A DNA stretch of 5,282 bases, taken from the NCBI GenBank assembly GCA_964526435.1, contig CAZGIC010000130.1, positions 1-5,282 of the forward strand. Direction: 5' to 3'. The notes beneath the pieces were generated by a model that was given only the letters and a program-made list of their open reading frames with translations, had not been told where the DNA came from and did no database searches. Every line of letters begins with the position of its first letter. The stretch's first letter is position 1. Positions 1 to 5,234 of the stretch are shown here, piece after piece. Source of the DNA: Gallispira sp964526435. Lineage in GTDB: Bacteria; Bacillota; Clostridia; Lachnospirales; CAG-274. Both the position numbers and the translations under genes were made by a program.

Positions 1-130
1 TTTCAGCTCTGCTGAAAGTGCTGAACAGTCAAAAGTTCTGACAAGCAACCCGGAGATGGCAGCTCGGCAGAGCTGTCGAAGGATTTTTATAAACCACACC
101 AATTGACAAAAAGAACCTATATTTTCCAAA
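1..130. repeat. candidate dispersed repeat, palindrome-rich, cut by left edge
   Basis: No convincing gene lies between the left edge and the modA stop codon. Positions 1-80 are 41/80 G+C by hand count, clearly above the AT-rich surroundings, and hold three small inverted repeats in a row. These are TTTCAGC-TCT-GCTGAAA at 1-17, GTCAAAAGTTCTGAC at 28-42 (one G-T mismatch), and CAGCTC-GGCA-GAGCTG at 60-75, which extends to 58-77 with one G-T pair. Several reading frames stay open on both strands but none has a good ribosome site or a recognisable product. Closely packed palindromes, a shift in composition and a position at the end of an operon fit an intergenic repeat or a miniature mobile element. 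I cannot show that it recurs elsewhere, and the right boundary (somewhere between 85 and 160) is a guess. Confidence 0.35.
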
Positions 131-171
131 GTCTGTAGGATTGCAGTTTTCCTGTTTCATCCCATAAAACT

Positions 172-948
172 TTAACCTATGTAAATACCAAAATTGTATC
201 CTGCAAAAATCTTTGCTGCTTCAGGGCTGTCCAGAAACTCCGCAATATCTTCAGCATCTTCAGAAGGAGCAGAGCCGTCGCTGCCGTTTAAAACCGCAAC
301 CGAATAAACCGCCTCTGAATTAAGACTATCCTTTGGTTCTGAGGCTATTATCTGCACCTTATCAGCCTGTGCCAACGCATCTGTTTCAAAGCACACCCCC
401 ACGTCACACTTACCATTAATAACAGCATTCACTACAGACGGAGAGTCATCATAATTACTTGTATTCATTTTCAGAACATCTTTAAAAACACCCAAATTAA
501 TAAATATTTCCCTTGCAAAAGCACCTACAGGTTCACTTTCCTTTGCAAGAGCAATACTTTTTGCTTCTGTAACAGCATCAAAAGACTTCAAAGTTAAACT
601 GCTTCCCAGTTTTTTTATAAGCACAACTTCATTTTCAAGAATAATTGTAGCATTTTCTTCTTCAAGCAAACCGGCTTTTACAAGAGAATTTATCTGTTCC
701 TTTGAAGACGGTATAAATATATCGCAGTCTGCCCCGGCTGTTATTCTGCTATAAAGACTTGATGTGCTTCCGCTTATTATTTCTATATTTACAGGATTTT
801 CTTCTCTGTAGGTCTCTATTACATCATTCAAAGCTTCTGTTAAACTTGAATCTGCAAATATTTTGACGCTGTACACAGCAGTTTCCTCACTGTCACATCC
901 CGTTATTGCAAAAATCATAAATATAACAACAAAAAAGAGTTTTTTCAT
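172..948 (-). CDS. modA: ModA, molybdate ABC transporter substrate-binding lipoprotein
   Basis: This is an extracellular, membrane-anchored binding protein that would capture molybdate (possibly tungstate) and pass it to a ModBC ABC permease. The 258-residue length matches typical ModA. A lipoprotein signal is plain: MKK, a hydrophobic stretch at about 4-15, and a lipobox ITGC with the lipidated Cys at 18. The mature part follows the ModA pattern: FADSSLTEAL (31-40) with the oxyanion-contacting Ser, SGSTSSLYSRI (59-69), ADCDIFIPSS (73-82), EPVGAFAREIFINLG (139-153), and CDVGVCFETDAL (181-192). In the last motif Phe187 sits where E. coli ModA has the ligand Tyr170, by alignment from memory. 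A GAGG Shine-Dalgarno lies 7 nt before the ATG. The gene starts 28 bp after the coaBC stop, so the two are probably cotranscribed. No permease gene follows before the window ends, so its partner is either beyond the repeat or elsewhere. Confidence 0.9.
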   Translation of the reverse strand: MKKLFFVVIFMIFAITGCDSEETAVYSVKIFADSSLTEALNDVIETYREENPVNIEIISGSTSSLYSRITAGADCDIFIPSSKEQINSLVKAGLLEEENATIILENEVVLIKKLGSSLTLKSFDAVTEAKSIALAKESEPVGAFAREIFINLGVFKDVLKMNTSNYDDSPSVVNAVINGKCDVGVCFETDALAQADKVQIIASEPKDSLNSEAVYSVAVLNGSDGSAPSEDAEDIAEFLDSPEAAKIFAGYNFGIYIG

Positions 949-976
949 TTTAAATTCCTCATTTCAAATACAATAA

Positions 977-2176
977 TTACTCCCCGTTTTTGTTATTGAG
1001 CATAGCTGATATTTTAGTCAATATTTCATCTGCCACCTGACTTTTGCTCATTATGGGCAATTCACATATATCATTCTCCGTAATTAAAGTTACAACATTT
1101 GTGTCTGTACCAAAACCCGCCCCTTTAACTTTCAGATTATTAGCAGCTATCATATCCAGATTTTTCTTTTTAAGCTTTTTAACGGAATTTTCAACCATAT
1201 TTTCAGTTTCCATGCTAAATCCGCATAAAAACTGATTTTTTTTGTTCTCACCCAGATATTTTAAAATGTCCTTTGTTCTTTTCAGCTCAATTGACATATC
1301 CCCGTCTTTTTTCTTGACCTTGTTGTCGTATGTCACAGCAGGCGTATAGTCTGCAACAGCAGCTGCCTTGATTACTATATCACACTTGTCAAAATTATCT
1401 TTAACAGCTTCAAACATATCCTCTGCACTTTTTACATTTATAATATTCACAAACATTGGAGGCTCTGCTGTCATACTGCCAGCTATCAATGTCACATCTG
1501 CACCTCTTAACATAGCCTGCCTTGCAAGAGCACAGCCCATTTTCCCCGTTGAATGATTTGTTATATATCTTACAGGGTCAATTCTCTCCATTGTTGCTCC
1601 TGATGTCACAAGTATTCTCTTTCCCTTAAGATCCTTTTCACACTCAATTTCTCTGTAAACATACTCTGCAATGATTTCAGGCTCTGCCATTTTGCCCTTC
1701 CCCACATCACCGCAGGCAAGCATACCGCTTTGAGGCTCTATAAAATTGTATCCAAAGCTCTTAAGCCTTTCAATATTACTTTGTACAATAGGATTTTCAT
1801 ACATATTTGTATTCATGGCGGGAGCTATATACACAGGACACTTGCATGCCATAATTGTGGTAGAAAGCATATCGTCAGCAATTCCGTTTGCAATTTTGCC
1901 TATTATATTGGCTGTTGCAGGAGCTATAACAGCAATATCAGACTGTTTTGCAAGTGAAATATGCTTTACATCATAGCTGTAGTTTTCTTCAAATGTATCC
2001 ACAATACATCTGTTATTTGTAAGTCTTTCAAAAGTAAGAGGTGTTATAAACTCTGTGGCATTTCTGCTCATTATTACATTTACATTATAGCCACTGTTCA
2101 CAAGGAGCCTGGCTGTAAGAGCAGATTTATATGCGGCAATAGAGCTTGTAACACAAAGTAACACAGATTTAGACAA
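977..2176 (-). CDS. coaBC: CoaBC, bifunctional phosphopantothenoylcysteine synthetase/decarboxylase
   Basis: This cytoplasmic enzyme performs two steps of coenzyme A synthesis: CTP-dependent joining of 4'-phosphopantothenate to cysteine (CoaB), then FMN-dependent decarboxylation to 4'-phosphopantetheine (CoaC). At 399 residues it is the normal full length. The CoaC half (about 1-178) shows VTSSIAAYK (9-17), catalytic His72 in HISLA, APATAN (85-90), PAMN (119-122), and ACGDVGKGKM (154-163) with the substrate-lid Cys155. The CoaB half (about 185-395) shows TSGATMERIDPVRYITN (191-207), STGKMG (209-214), KAAAVADYTP (270-279) and the Lys-rich KVKKK (286-290) expected near the nucleotide site. The start is TTG, chosen because the flavoprotein N-terminus begins right there. 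No in-frame ATG lies upstream before a stop, and an AGGA Shine-Dalgarno (2186-2189) lies 9 nt before it. It is the first gene of a likely coaBC-modA operon, divergent from the metal-resistance genes. Confidence 0.95.
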   Translation of the reverse strand: MSKSVLLCVTSSIAAYKSALTARLLVNSGYNVNVIMSRNATEFITPLTFERLTNNRCIVDTFEENYSYDVKHISLAKQSDIAVIAPATANIIGKIANGIADDMLSTTIMACKCPVYIAPAMNTNMYENPIVQSNIERLKSFGYNFIEPQSGMLACGDVGKGKMAEPEIIAEYVYREIECEKDLKGKRILVTSGATMERIDPVRYITNHSTGKMGCALARQAMLRGADVTLIAGSMTAEPPMFVNIINVKSAEDMFEAVKDNFDKCDIVIKAAAVADYTPAVTYDNKVKKKDGDMSIELKRTKDILKYLGENKKNQFLCGFSMETENMVENSVKKLKKKNLDMIAANNLKVKGAGFGTDTNVVTLITENDICELPIMSKSQVADEILTKISAMLNNKNGE

Positions 2177-2206
2177 AATATCACATCCTAAAACAATTTT
2201 ATAATG

Positions 2207-2235
2207 ATTTTAACATTAATGCATAATTATTTCAA
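2207..2235 (-). promoter_or_regulatory. sigma-70-type promoter of coaBC(-modA)
   Basis: On the minus strand, TTGAAA (2230-2235) and TAAAAT (2207-2212) are separated by exactly 17 bp. Transcription would start near 2200, giving a leader of about 25 nt that contains the AGGA ribosome site. The region is AT-rich, so chance matches are common, but the spacing and position are both right. Confidence 0.6.
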
Positions 2236-2285
2236 TATTAAAATCGATGAATATTTAATTAAAAAACCCCGGATGTCATTTATTA

Positions 2286-2301
2286 TCAAATATAATATTG
2301 A
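2286..2301. promoter_or_regulatory. candidate CadC-like ArsR operator upstream of the arsR gene
   Basis: TCAAATATAATATTGA is an imperfect inverted repeat overlapping the -35 box of the arsR promoter. As I recall the core of the plasmid pI258 cadO operator (TCAAATAAATATTTGA), 12 of 16 positions agree, including both ends. A repressor bound here would block the regulator's own promoter. The assignment is inference: the region is very AT-rich and the repeat is off-register by a base in the centre. Confidence 0.3.
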
Positions 2302-2325
2302 ATTATTTTAAAATTATAGTATAAT
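2298..2325 (+). promoter_or_regulatory. promoter of the arsR-family regulator
   Basis: TTGAAT (2298-2303) and a perfect TATAAT (2320-2325) are separated by 16 bp. The expected start is about 2332, leaving a leader of under 30 nt before the ATG at 2360. The -35 box overlaps a CadC-operator-like repeat, and the -10 box lies inside a long perfect palindrome, which suggests autoregulation. Confidence 0.6.
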
Positions 2326-2330
2326 TTTAA
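2308..2330. promoter_or_regulatory. perfect 23-bp palindrome over the -10 box of the arsR promoter
   Basis: The arms TTAAAATTATA (2308-2318) and TATAATTTTAA (2320-2330) are exact reverse complements around a single central G. The right arm contains the -10 hexamer. A dimeric winged-helix repressor such as the ArsR protein encoded just downstream could bind here, but the sequence is all A/T apart from the centre, so part of the symmetry may come from composition. Confidence 0.4.
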
Positions 2331-2359
2331 TTATACCATTAAATTTCAGGAGGCACCTT

Positions 2360-2731
2360 ATGGAAAATTTTAAACTTCCCCATGACCACGGTCATCATAT
2401 AGACAGTATCATAGAATGTATGTCACATACAAACAACTTTGAAATAATAGCCGATATTTTTAAACTTCTCGGTGACAGCAGCAGACTGCAGATATTCTGG
2501 ATACTCTGCCACTGTGAAGAATGTGTTATCAACATTTCCGCCATGGTAAATATGACAAGTCCTGCTGTATCCCACCATTTAAAACAATTAAAAGGAAGCG
2601 GACTTATAATAAGCAGGCGTGAAGGAAAGGAAGTATATTATAAAGCGGCAGATACAGAACAATCACATCTTCTGCACAACGTCATTGAAAAACTTATGGA
2701 AATAGCATGCCCTTCTTTAGACTCTTTATAA
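2360..2731 (+). CDS. ArsR/SmtB-family metal-sensing transcriptional repressor
   Basis: This is a 123-residue cytoplasmic winged helix-turn-helix protein expected to bind its operators as a dimer and release them on binding a thiophilic or transition metal (Zn, Cd or Pb likely). The core fits the family: LGDSSRLQIFWILC (37-50), the HTH at about 57-83 (ISAMVNMTSPAVSHHLKQLK), and the wing ISRREGKEVYY (84-94). Possible ligands are unusual: an N-terminal HDHGHH (8-13), Cys20, and a Cys50-His51-Cys52-x2-Cys55 cluster at the position of the ELCVCDL box of CadC. Aligned on the YYxxxD segment, the C-terminal helix metal site of SmtB (Asp, His, His, Glu) reads Asp98, Glu100, Lys111, Glu114, so both histidines are missing there. 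AGGAGG (2348-2353) lies 6 nt before the ATG. It precedes the HMA protein and the P-type ATPase, which are its probable targets. The exact metal cannot be read from sequence. Confidence 0.93.
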   Translation: MENFKLPHDHGHHIDSIIECMSHTNNFEIIADIFKLLGDSSRLQIFWILCHCEECVINISAMVNMTSPAVSHHLKQLKGSGLIISRREGKEVYYKAADTEQSHLLHNVIEKLMEIACPSLDSL

Positions 2732-2747
2732 TACATCTTTCTTACAA

Positions 2748-2780
2748 GGAAATCCTCTTAAGTTTTCACAGAGGATTTTC
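2748..2780 (+). terminator. hairpin after arsR, weak terminator or attenuator
   Basis: GGAAATCCTCT (2748-2758) pairs with the AGAGGATTT arm from 2770 onward, with a 9-bp uninterrupted core, an 11-nt loop, and a 1-nt bulge if extended to the outer GG/CC. It starts 16 bp after the arsR stop. Only four T residues follow, then a run of C, so it is a poor classical terminator. It may end some arsR transcripts and let others read into the pump genes, or simply stabilise the arsR mRNA 3' end. Confidence 0.45.
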
Positions 2781-2824
2781 CCCCAAATATTAATAAAAAA
2801 ATTTAAGATTTTTCATATAAGGTA

Positions 2825-2853
2825 TTGACCTTCACTATAATATATGTTATTAT
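2825..2853 (+). promoter_or_regulatory. second promoter, for the HMA protein and ATPase
   Basis: TTGACC (2825-2830) and TATTAT (2848-2853) are 17 bp apart. A 7-bp inverted repeat, TATAATA (2836-2842) and TATTATA (2848-2854), covers the spacer and -10 region. Transcription would start near 2860, about 58 nt before the HMA start codon. The likely operator lies just downstream. A separate promoter would let the pump genes be induced strongly while the regulator is kept low. Confidence 0.55.
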
Positions 2854-2863
2854 ATAATTAACA

Positions 2864-2889
2864 ATTAAACAAATGCTTAATCGTTTAAT
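2864..2889. promoter_or_regulatory. candidate ArsR-family operator at the pump promoter
   Basis: The arms ATTAAAC (2864-2870) and GTTTAAT (2883-2889) are exact reverse complements separated by 12 bp (AAATGCTTAATC). The site lies at and just after the expected transcription start, where ArsR/SmtB repressors usually bind. The arm length and spacing suit a dimer contacting two successive major grooves. No experimental support can be seen from sequence alone. Confidence 0.4.
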
Positions 2890-2917
2890 AATTATTTTTT
2901 AAAAGGAGTGTATCACT

Positions 2918-3136
2918 ATGAAAAAAACTTACAAAATTGACGTTGACTGTGCAAACTGTGCAAACAAAATGGAAGATGCAGCACAAAAGACAGCCGGTGT
3001 AAAATCAGCAACAGTAAACTTTATGACACTTAAAATGTCTGTTGAATTTGACGAAGGAGCAGACCCAAAAGAAGTTATGGAACAGGTTCGTAAAAACTGT
3101 AAAAAGGTAGAATCTGACTGCGAAGTATTCATTTGA
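2918..3136 (+). CDS. free-standing HMA domain heavy-metal-binding protein
   Basis: This 72-residue soluble protein consists of one HMA (heavy-metal-associated) ferredoxin-like fold. The metal loop is VDCANCANKMED (9-20), with Cys11 and Cys14 forming CxxC and Asp10 directly before the first Cys. The DCxxC form is the one usual in Zn/Cd/Pb-type ATPase domains, while copper chaperones generally carry MxCxxC. The strand AGVKSATVNFMTLKMSVEF (26-44) fits the fold. Two further cysteines (61 and 68) near the C-terminus might add to metal binding. AAGGAG (2903-2908) lies 9 nt before the ATG. The ATPase begins 33 bp after the stop and lacks any N-terminal metal-binding domain, so this protein probably acts as its detached metal-delivery or sensing domain. 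A general metal chaperone is the alternative. Confidence 0.93.
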   Translation: MKKTYKIDVDCANCANKMEDAAQKTAGVKSATVNFMTLKMSVEFDEGADPKEVMEQVRKNCKKVESDCEVFI

Positions 3137-3149
3137 TTTGACCTTTAAA

Positions 3150-3167
3150 ATATCCGAGGGGGGATAT
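3150..3167 (+). promoter_or_regulatory. ribosome site of the ATPase inside a small inverted repeat
   Basis: ATATCC (3150-3155) and GGATAT (3162-3167) are exact reverse complements flanking GAGGGG, which is the Shine-Dalgarno sequence for the ATG at 3170. Folded in RNA, the 6-bp stem would hold the ribosome site in its loop and right arm. This may lower translation of the membrane pump relative to the small HMA protein. The stem is short, so the effect is uncertain. Confidence 0.35.
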
Positions 3168-3169
3168 AT

Positions 3170-5056
3170 ATGAATAAAAAGCAGAAAAAAATGCTCATAA
3201 GAATTATTGTTTCCGCAGCACTGCTTATAATATTTAACTTTCTTCCCTTTACAGGGTTTATAAGATTTGTTCTTTACCTTATTCCCTATTTGATTATAGG
3301 CTATGATATTCTCATAAAGGCAGTAAAAGGAATAATAAACAGACAAGTTTTTGATGAAAGTTTTCTTATGACCATTGCAACAATAGGAGCAATTATTATT
3401 GCCCTGTATGATAAAAGCGGTGACTACACAGAAGCTGTAGCTGTTATGCTTTTTTATCAGATAGGTGAATGGTTCCAGAGCTATGCCGTTGGCAAAAGCC
3501 GCAGAAACATAAGTGAATTAATGGATATCCGTCCTGATTACGCAAATATAGAGATTAACGGAAAGCTCGAGCAGGTTGATCCTGATGAAATTGAAATAGG
3601 CAGTGTAATTGTTGTTCAGCCGGGAGAAAAGGTTCCTATAGACGGCATCATTATTGAAGGTACATCAACCCTCAATACAAGTGCCTTAACAGGAGAAAGC
3701 CTTCCAATAGAGGCAAAAACAGGGGACGAGATTATAAGCGGCTGCATCAATATGACGGGAGTTCTTAAAATTCAGACTACTAAGGAATTCGGTGAATCTA
3801 CAGTTTCAAAAATTCTTGACCTTGTTGAAAATGCAAGCTCAAGAAAATCAAAATCCGAAAACTTTATATCAAAATTTGCAAGAATCTATACTCCTGCTGT
3901 CTGCTATTCTGCTCTTGCCCTTGCCATTATACCGCCCCTTGTAAGAATATTTGCCATGGGAGCAGACCCTCTGTGGGGAAACTGGATATACAGAGCACTT
4001 ACATTCCTTGTTATAAGCTGTCCCTGTGCTCTTGTAATAAGCATTCCTTTAAGTTTCTTTGCAGGCATAGGCGGAGCAAGCAAAGAAGGTATACTTGTAA
4101 AAGGATCAAATTATCTGGAAACATTGTCACAGACCAAATATGTTGTTTTCGATAAAACAGGTACACTTACTCAGGGCGTATTTGAAGTAAACGGTATTCA
4201 CCACAACAAACTTGAAAAAGAAAAGATAGTTGAATATGCTGCCCTTGCAGAAAGTGCATCATCTCACCCAATAAGCAAAAGTTTACAAAAAGCTTATGGT
4301 AAGGAAATTGACCGTTCAAGAGTTTCCGACATACAGGAAATAAGCGGTAATGGTATTATAGCAAAGGTTGATGACAAAGAAATAGCAGCAGGCAATTCAA
4401 AACTTATGAATCGTCTGAATGTTGAATATATAGATTGTCATCACACAGGAACCATAATTCATATTGCCATAGACAGACAATATGCAGGACATATTGTAAT
4501 TTCAGATATAGTAAAACCAAGTTCAAAATCTGCAATATCAGCATTAAAACAGGCAGGTATTGAAAAAACAGTTATGCTTACAGGAGATGCTAAAAAGGTT
4601 GCTCAGCAAGTTGCCTCATCTCTTGGCATAGACGAAGTTTACAGTGAACTTCTTCCTGCTGATAAGGTTTCTAAAGTCGAGGAACTCCTTAATACAAAGC
4701 CTGAAAAAGCAAAACTTGCCTTTGTTGGCGACGGTATAAACGATGCCCCCGTTCTCTCAAGAGCAGATATAGGTATTGCAATGGGAGCTATGGGTTCCGA
4801 CGCAGCAATTGAAGCTGCAGACGTTGTACTTATGGATGATGACCCTATGAAAATTCCAAAGGCTATTAAGATTTCAAGAAAATGTATACGAATAGTTTAT
4901 GAAAACATTTTCTTTGCAATAGGCATAAAACTTATATGTCTTGTCTTGGGTGCTCTTGGTATTGCAAATATGTGGCTTGCAATATTTGCAGATGTGGGAG
5001 TTATGATAATAGCTGTATTAAATGCCGTAAGAGCATTGTTCGTTAAAAATCTTTAA
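3170..5056 (+). CDS. cadA: P1B-2-type heavy-metal-transporting P-type ATPase (Zn/Cd/Pb efflux, CadA/ZntA-like)
   Basis: This inner-membrane pump uses ATP to export divalent soft metals. The order of parts over 628 residues is complete. Hydrophobic helices lie at about 8-28, 30-50, 64-82 and 86-104. They are followed by the actuator domain with TGES (174-177) and helices at about 239-260 and 276-300. The second of these carries the transport motif SCPCALVISIP (283-293, CPC 284-286). Next come the phosphorylation motif DKTGTLT (Asp328), His366-Pro367 of the nucleotide-binding domain, TGDAKK (471-476) and GDGINDAP (520-527), then two last helices. Those helices carry Lys587 in AIGIK and Asp608 in FADVG, the residues expected of the Zn/Cd/Pb subgroup. 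CPCALVISxP also favours that subgroup over copper pumps (usually CPCALGLATP). The protein starts directly at the first helix after a short Lys-rich tail. The HMA domain normally at its N-terminus is encoded by the separate gene just upstream. Substrate choice among Zn, Cd and Pb is inference. Confidence 0.95.
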   Translation: MNKKQKKMLIRIIVSAALLIIFNFLPFTGFIRFVLYLIPYLIIGYDILIKAVKGIINRQVFDESFLMTIATIGAIIIALYDKSGDYTEAVAVMLFYQIGEWFQSYAVGKSRRNISELMDIRPDYANIEINGKLEQVDPDEIEIGSVIVVQPGEKVPIDGIIIEGTSTLNTSALTGESLPIEAKTGDEIISGCINMTGVLKIQTTKEFGESTVSKILDLVENASSRKSKSENFISKFARIYTPAVCYSALALAIIPPLVRIFAMGADPLWGNWIYRALTFLVISCPCALVISIPLSFFAGIGGASKEGILVKGSNYLETLSQTKYVVFDKTGTLTQGVFEVNGIHHNKLEKEKIVEYAALAESASSHPISKSLQKAYGKEIDRSRVSDIQEISGNGIIAKVDDKEIAAGNSKLMNRLNVEYIDCHHTGTIIHIAIDRQYAGHIVISDIVKPSSKSAISALKQAGIEKTVMLTGDAKKVAQQVASSLGIDEVYSELLPADKVSKVEELLNTKPEKAKLAFVGDGINDAPVLSRADIGIAMGAMGSDAAIEAADVVLMDDDPMKIPKAIKISRKCIRIVYENIFFAIGIKLICLVLGALGIANMWLAIFADVGVMIIAVLNAVRALFVKNL

Positions 5057-5060
5057 AATA

Positions 5061-5100
5061 AAAACCACAGCCGTGATTTTTAATTCACAGTTGTGGTTTT
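5061..5100. terminator. bidirectional intrinsic terminator between convergent genes
   Basis: The left arm AAAACCACAGCCGTGA (5061-5076) pairs with TCACAGTTGTGGTTTT (5085-5100) around an 8-nt loop. The 16-bp stem has one G-T pair and one C-A mismatch. A T run follows on the plus strand (5097-5102), and the A run at 5055-5064 supplies a T run for the minus strand. It begins 4 bp after the ATPase stop and also serves the minus-strand gene ending at 5235. The 5104-5234 stretch between is AT-rich and shows no gene. Confidence 0.9.
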
Positions 5101-5234
5101 TTATTTTACTTTATTTAAATATCAAATCTTTTACACTTTATAACCATAATTAAATGATCTCATTTCATAAAATTTCAAGATATTTTTTCAGTATAAATAC
5201 ATAAGCTAATTTGTAATTTATTAGTTATGCATTA

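Noticed and set aside
2..106. A plus-strand frame of 34 codons entering from the left edge and ending in TGA at 104-106
   Set aside because: Nothing in the residues matches a family I know, and the DNA is dominated by inverted repeats. It would be convergent with modA, but I cannot support it as a gene end.
1..156. A 52-codon minus-strand frame open to the left edge
   Set aside because: There is no suitable start or ribosome site and no recognisable motif. It is probably chance openness within the structured element.
29..160. A 43-residue minus-strand frame starting at an ATG just after modA, considered as a modB start or small gene
   Set aside because: It lacks the hydrophobic N-terminus of ModB, has no good Shine-Dalgarno, stops early, and runs through the palindromic repeat-like DNA.
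1044..2161. Plus-strand open frames of 60-76 codons opposite coaBC
   Set aside because: They are antisense shadows of a confidently identified gene and have no product or ribosome site of their own.
2261..2276. CCGGGG followed by TTTTTT on the minus strand, considered as a terminator
   Set aside because: No complementary arm lies upstream, so no stem can form.
2929..3346. Minus-strand open frames opposite the HMA and ATPase genes
   Set aside because: They are shadows of well-supported plus-strand genes. Their residue make-up resembles back-translation of AT-rich coding DNA.
5152..5165. AAATGA-TC-TCATTT inverted repeat in the 3' intergenic stretch
   Set aside because: It has a two-base loop and short AT-rich arms, with no T run or nearby gene start. 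It is likely chance.
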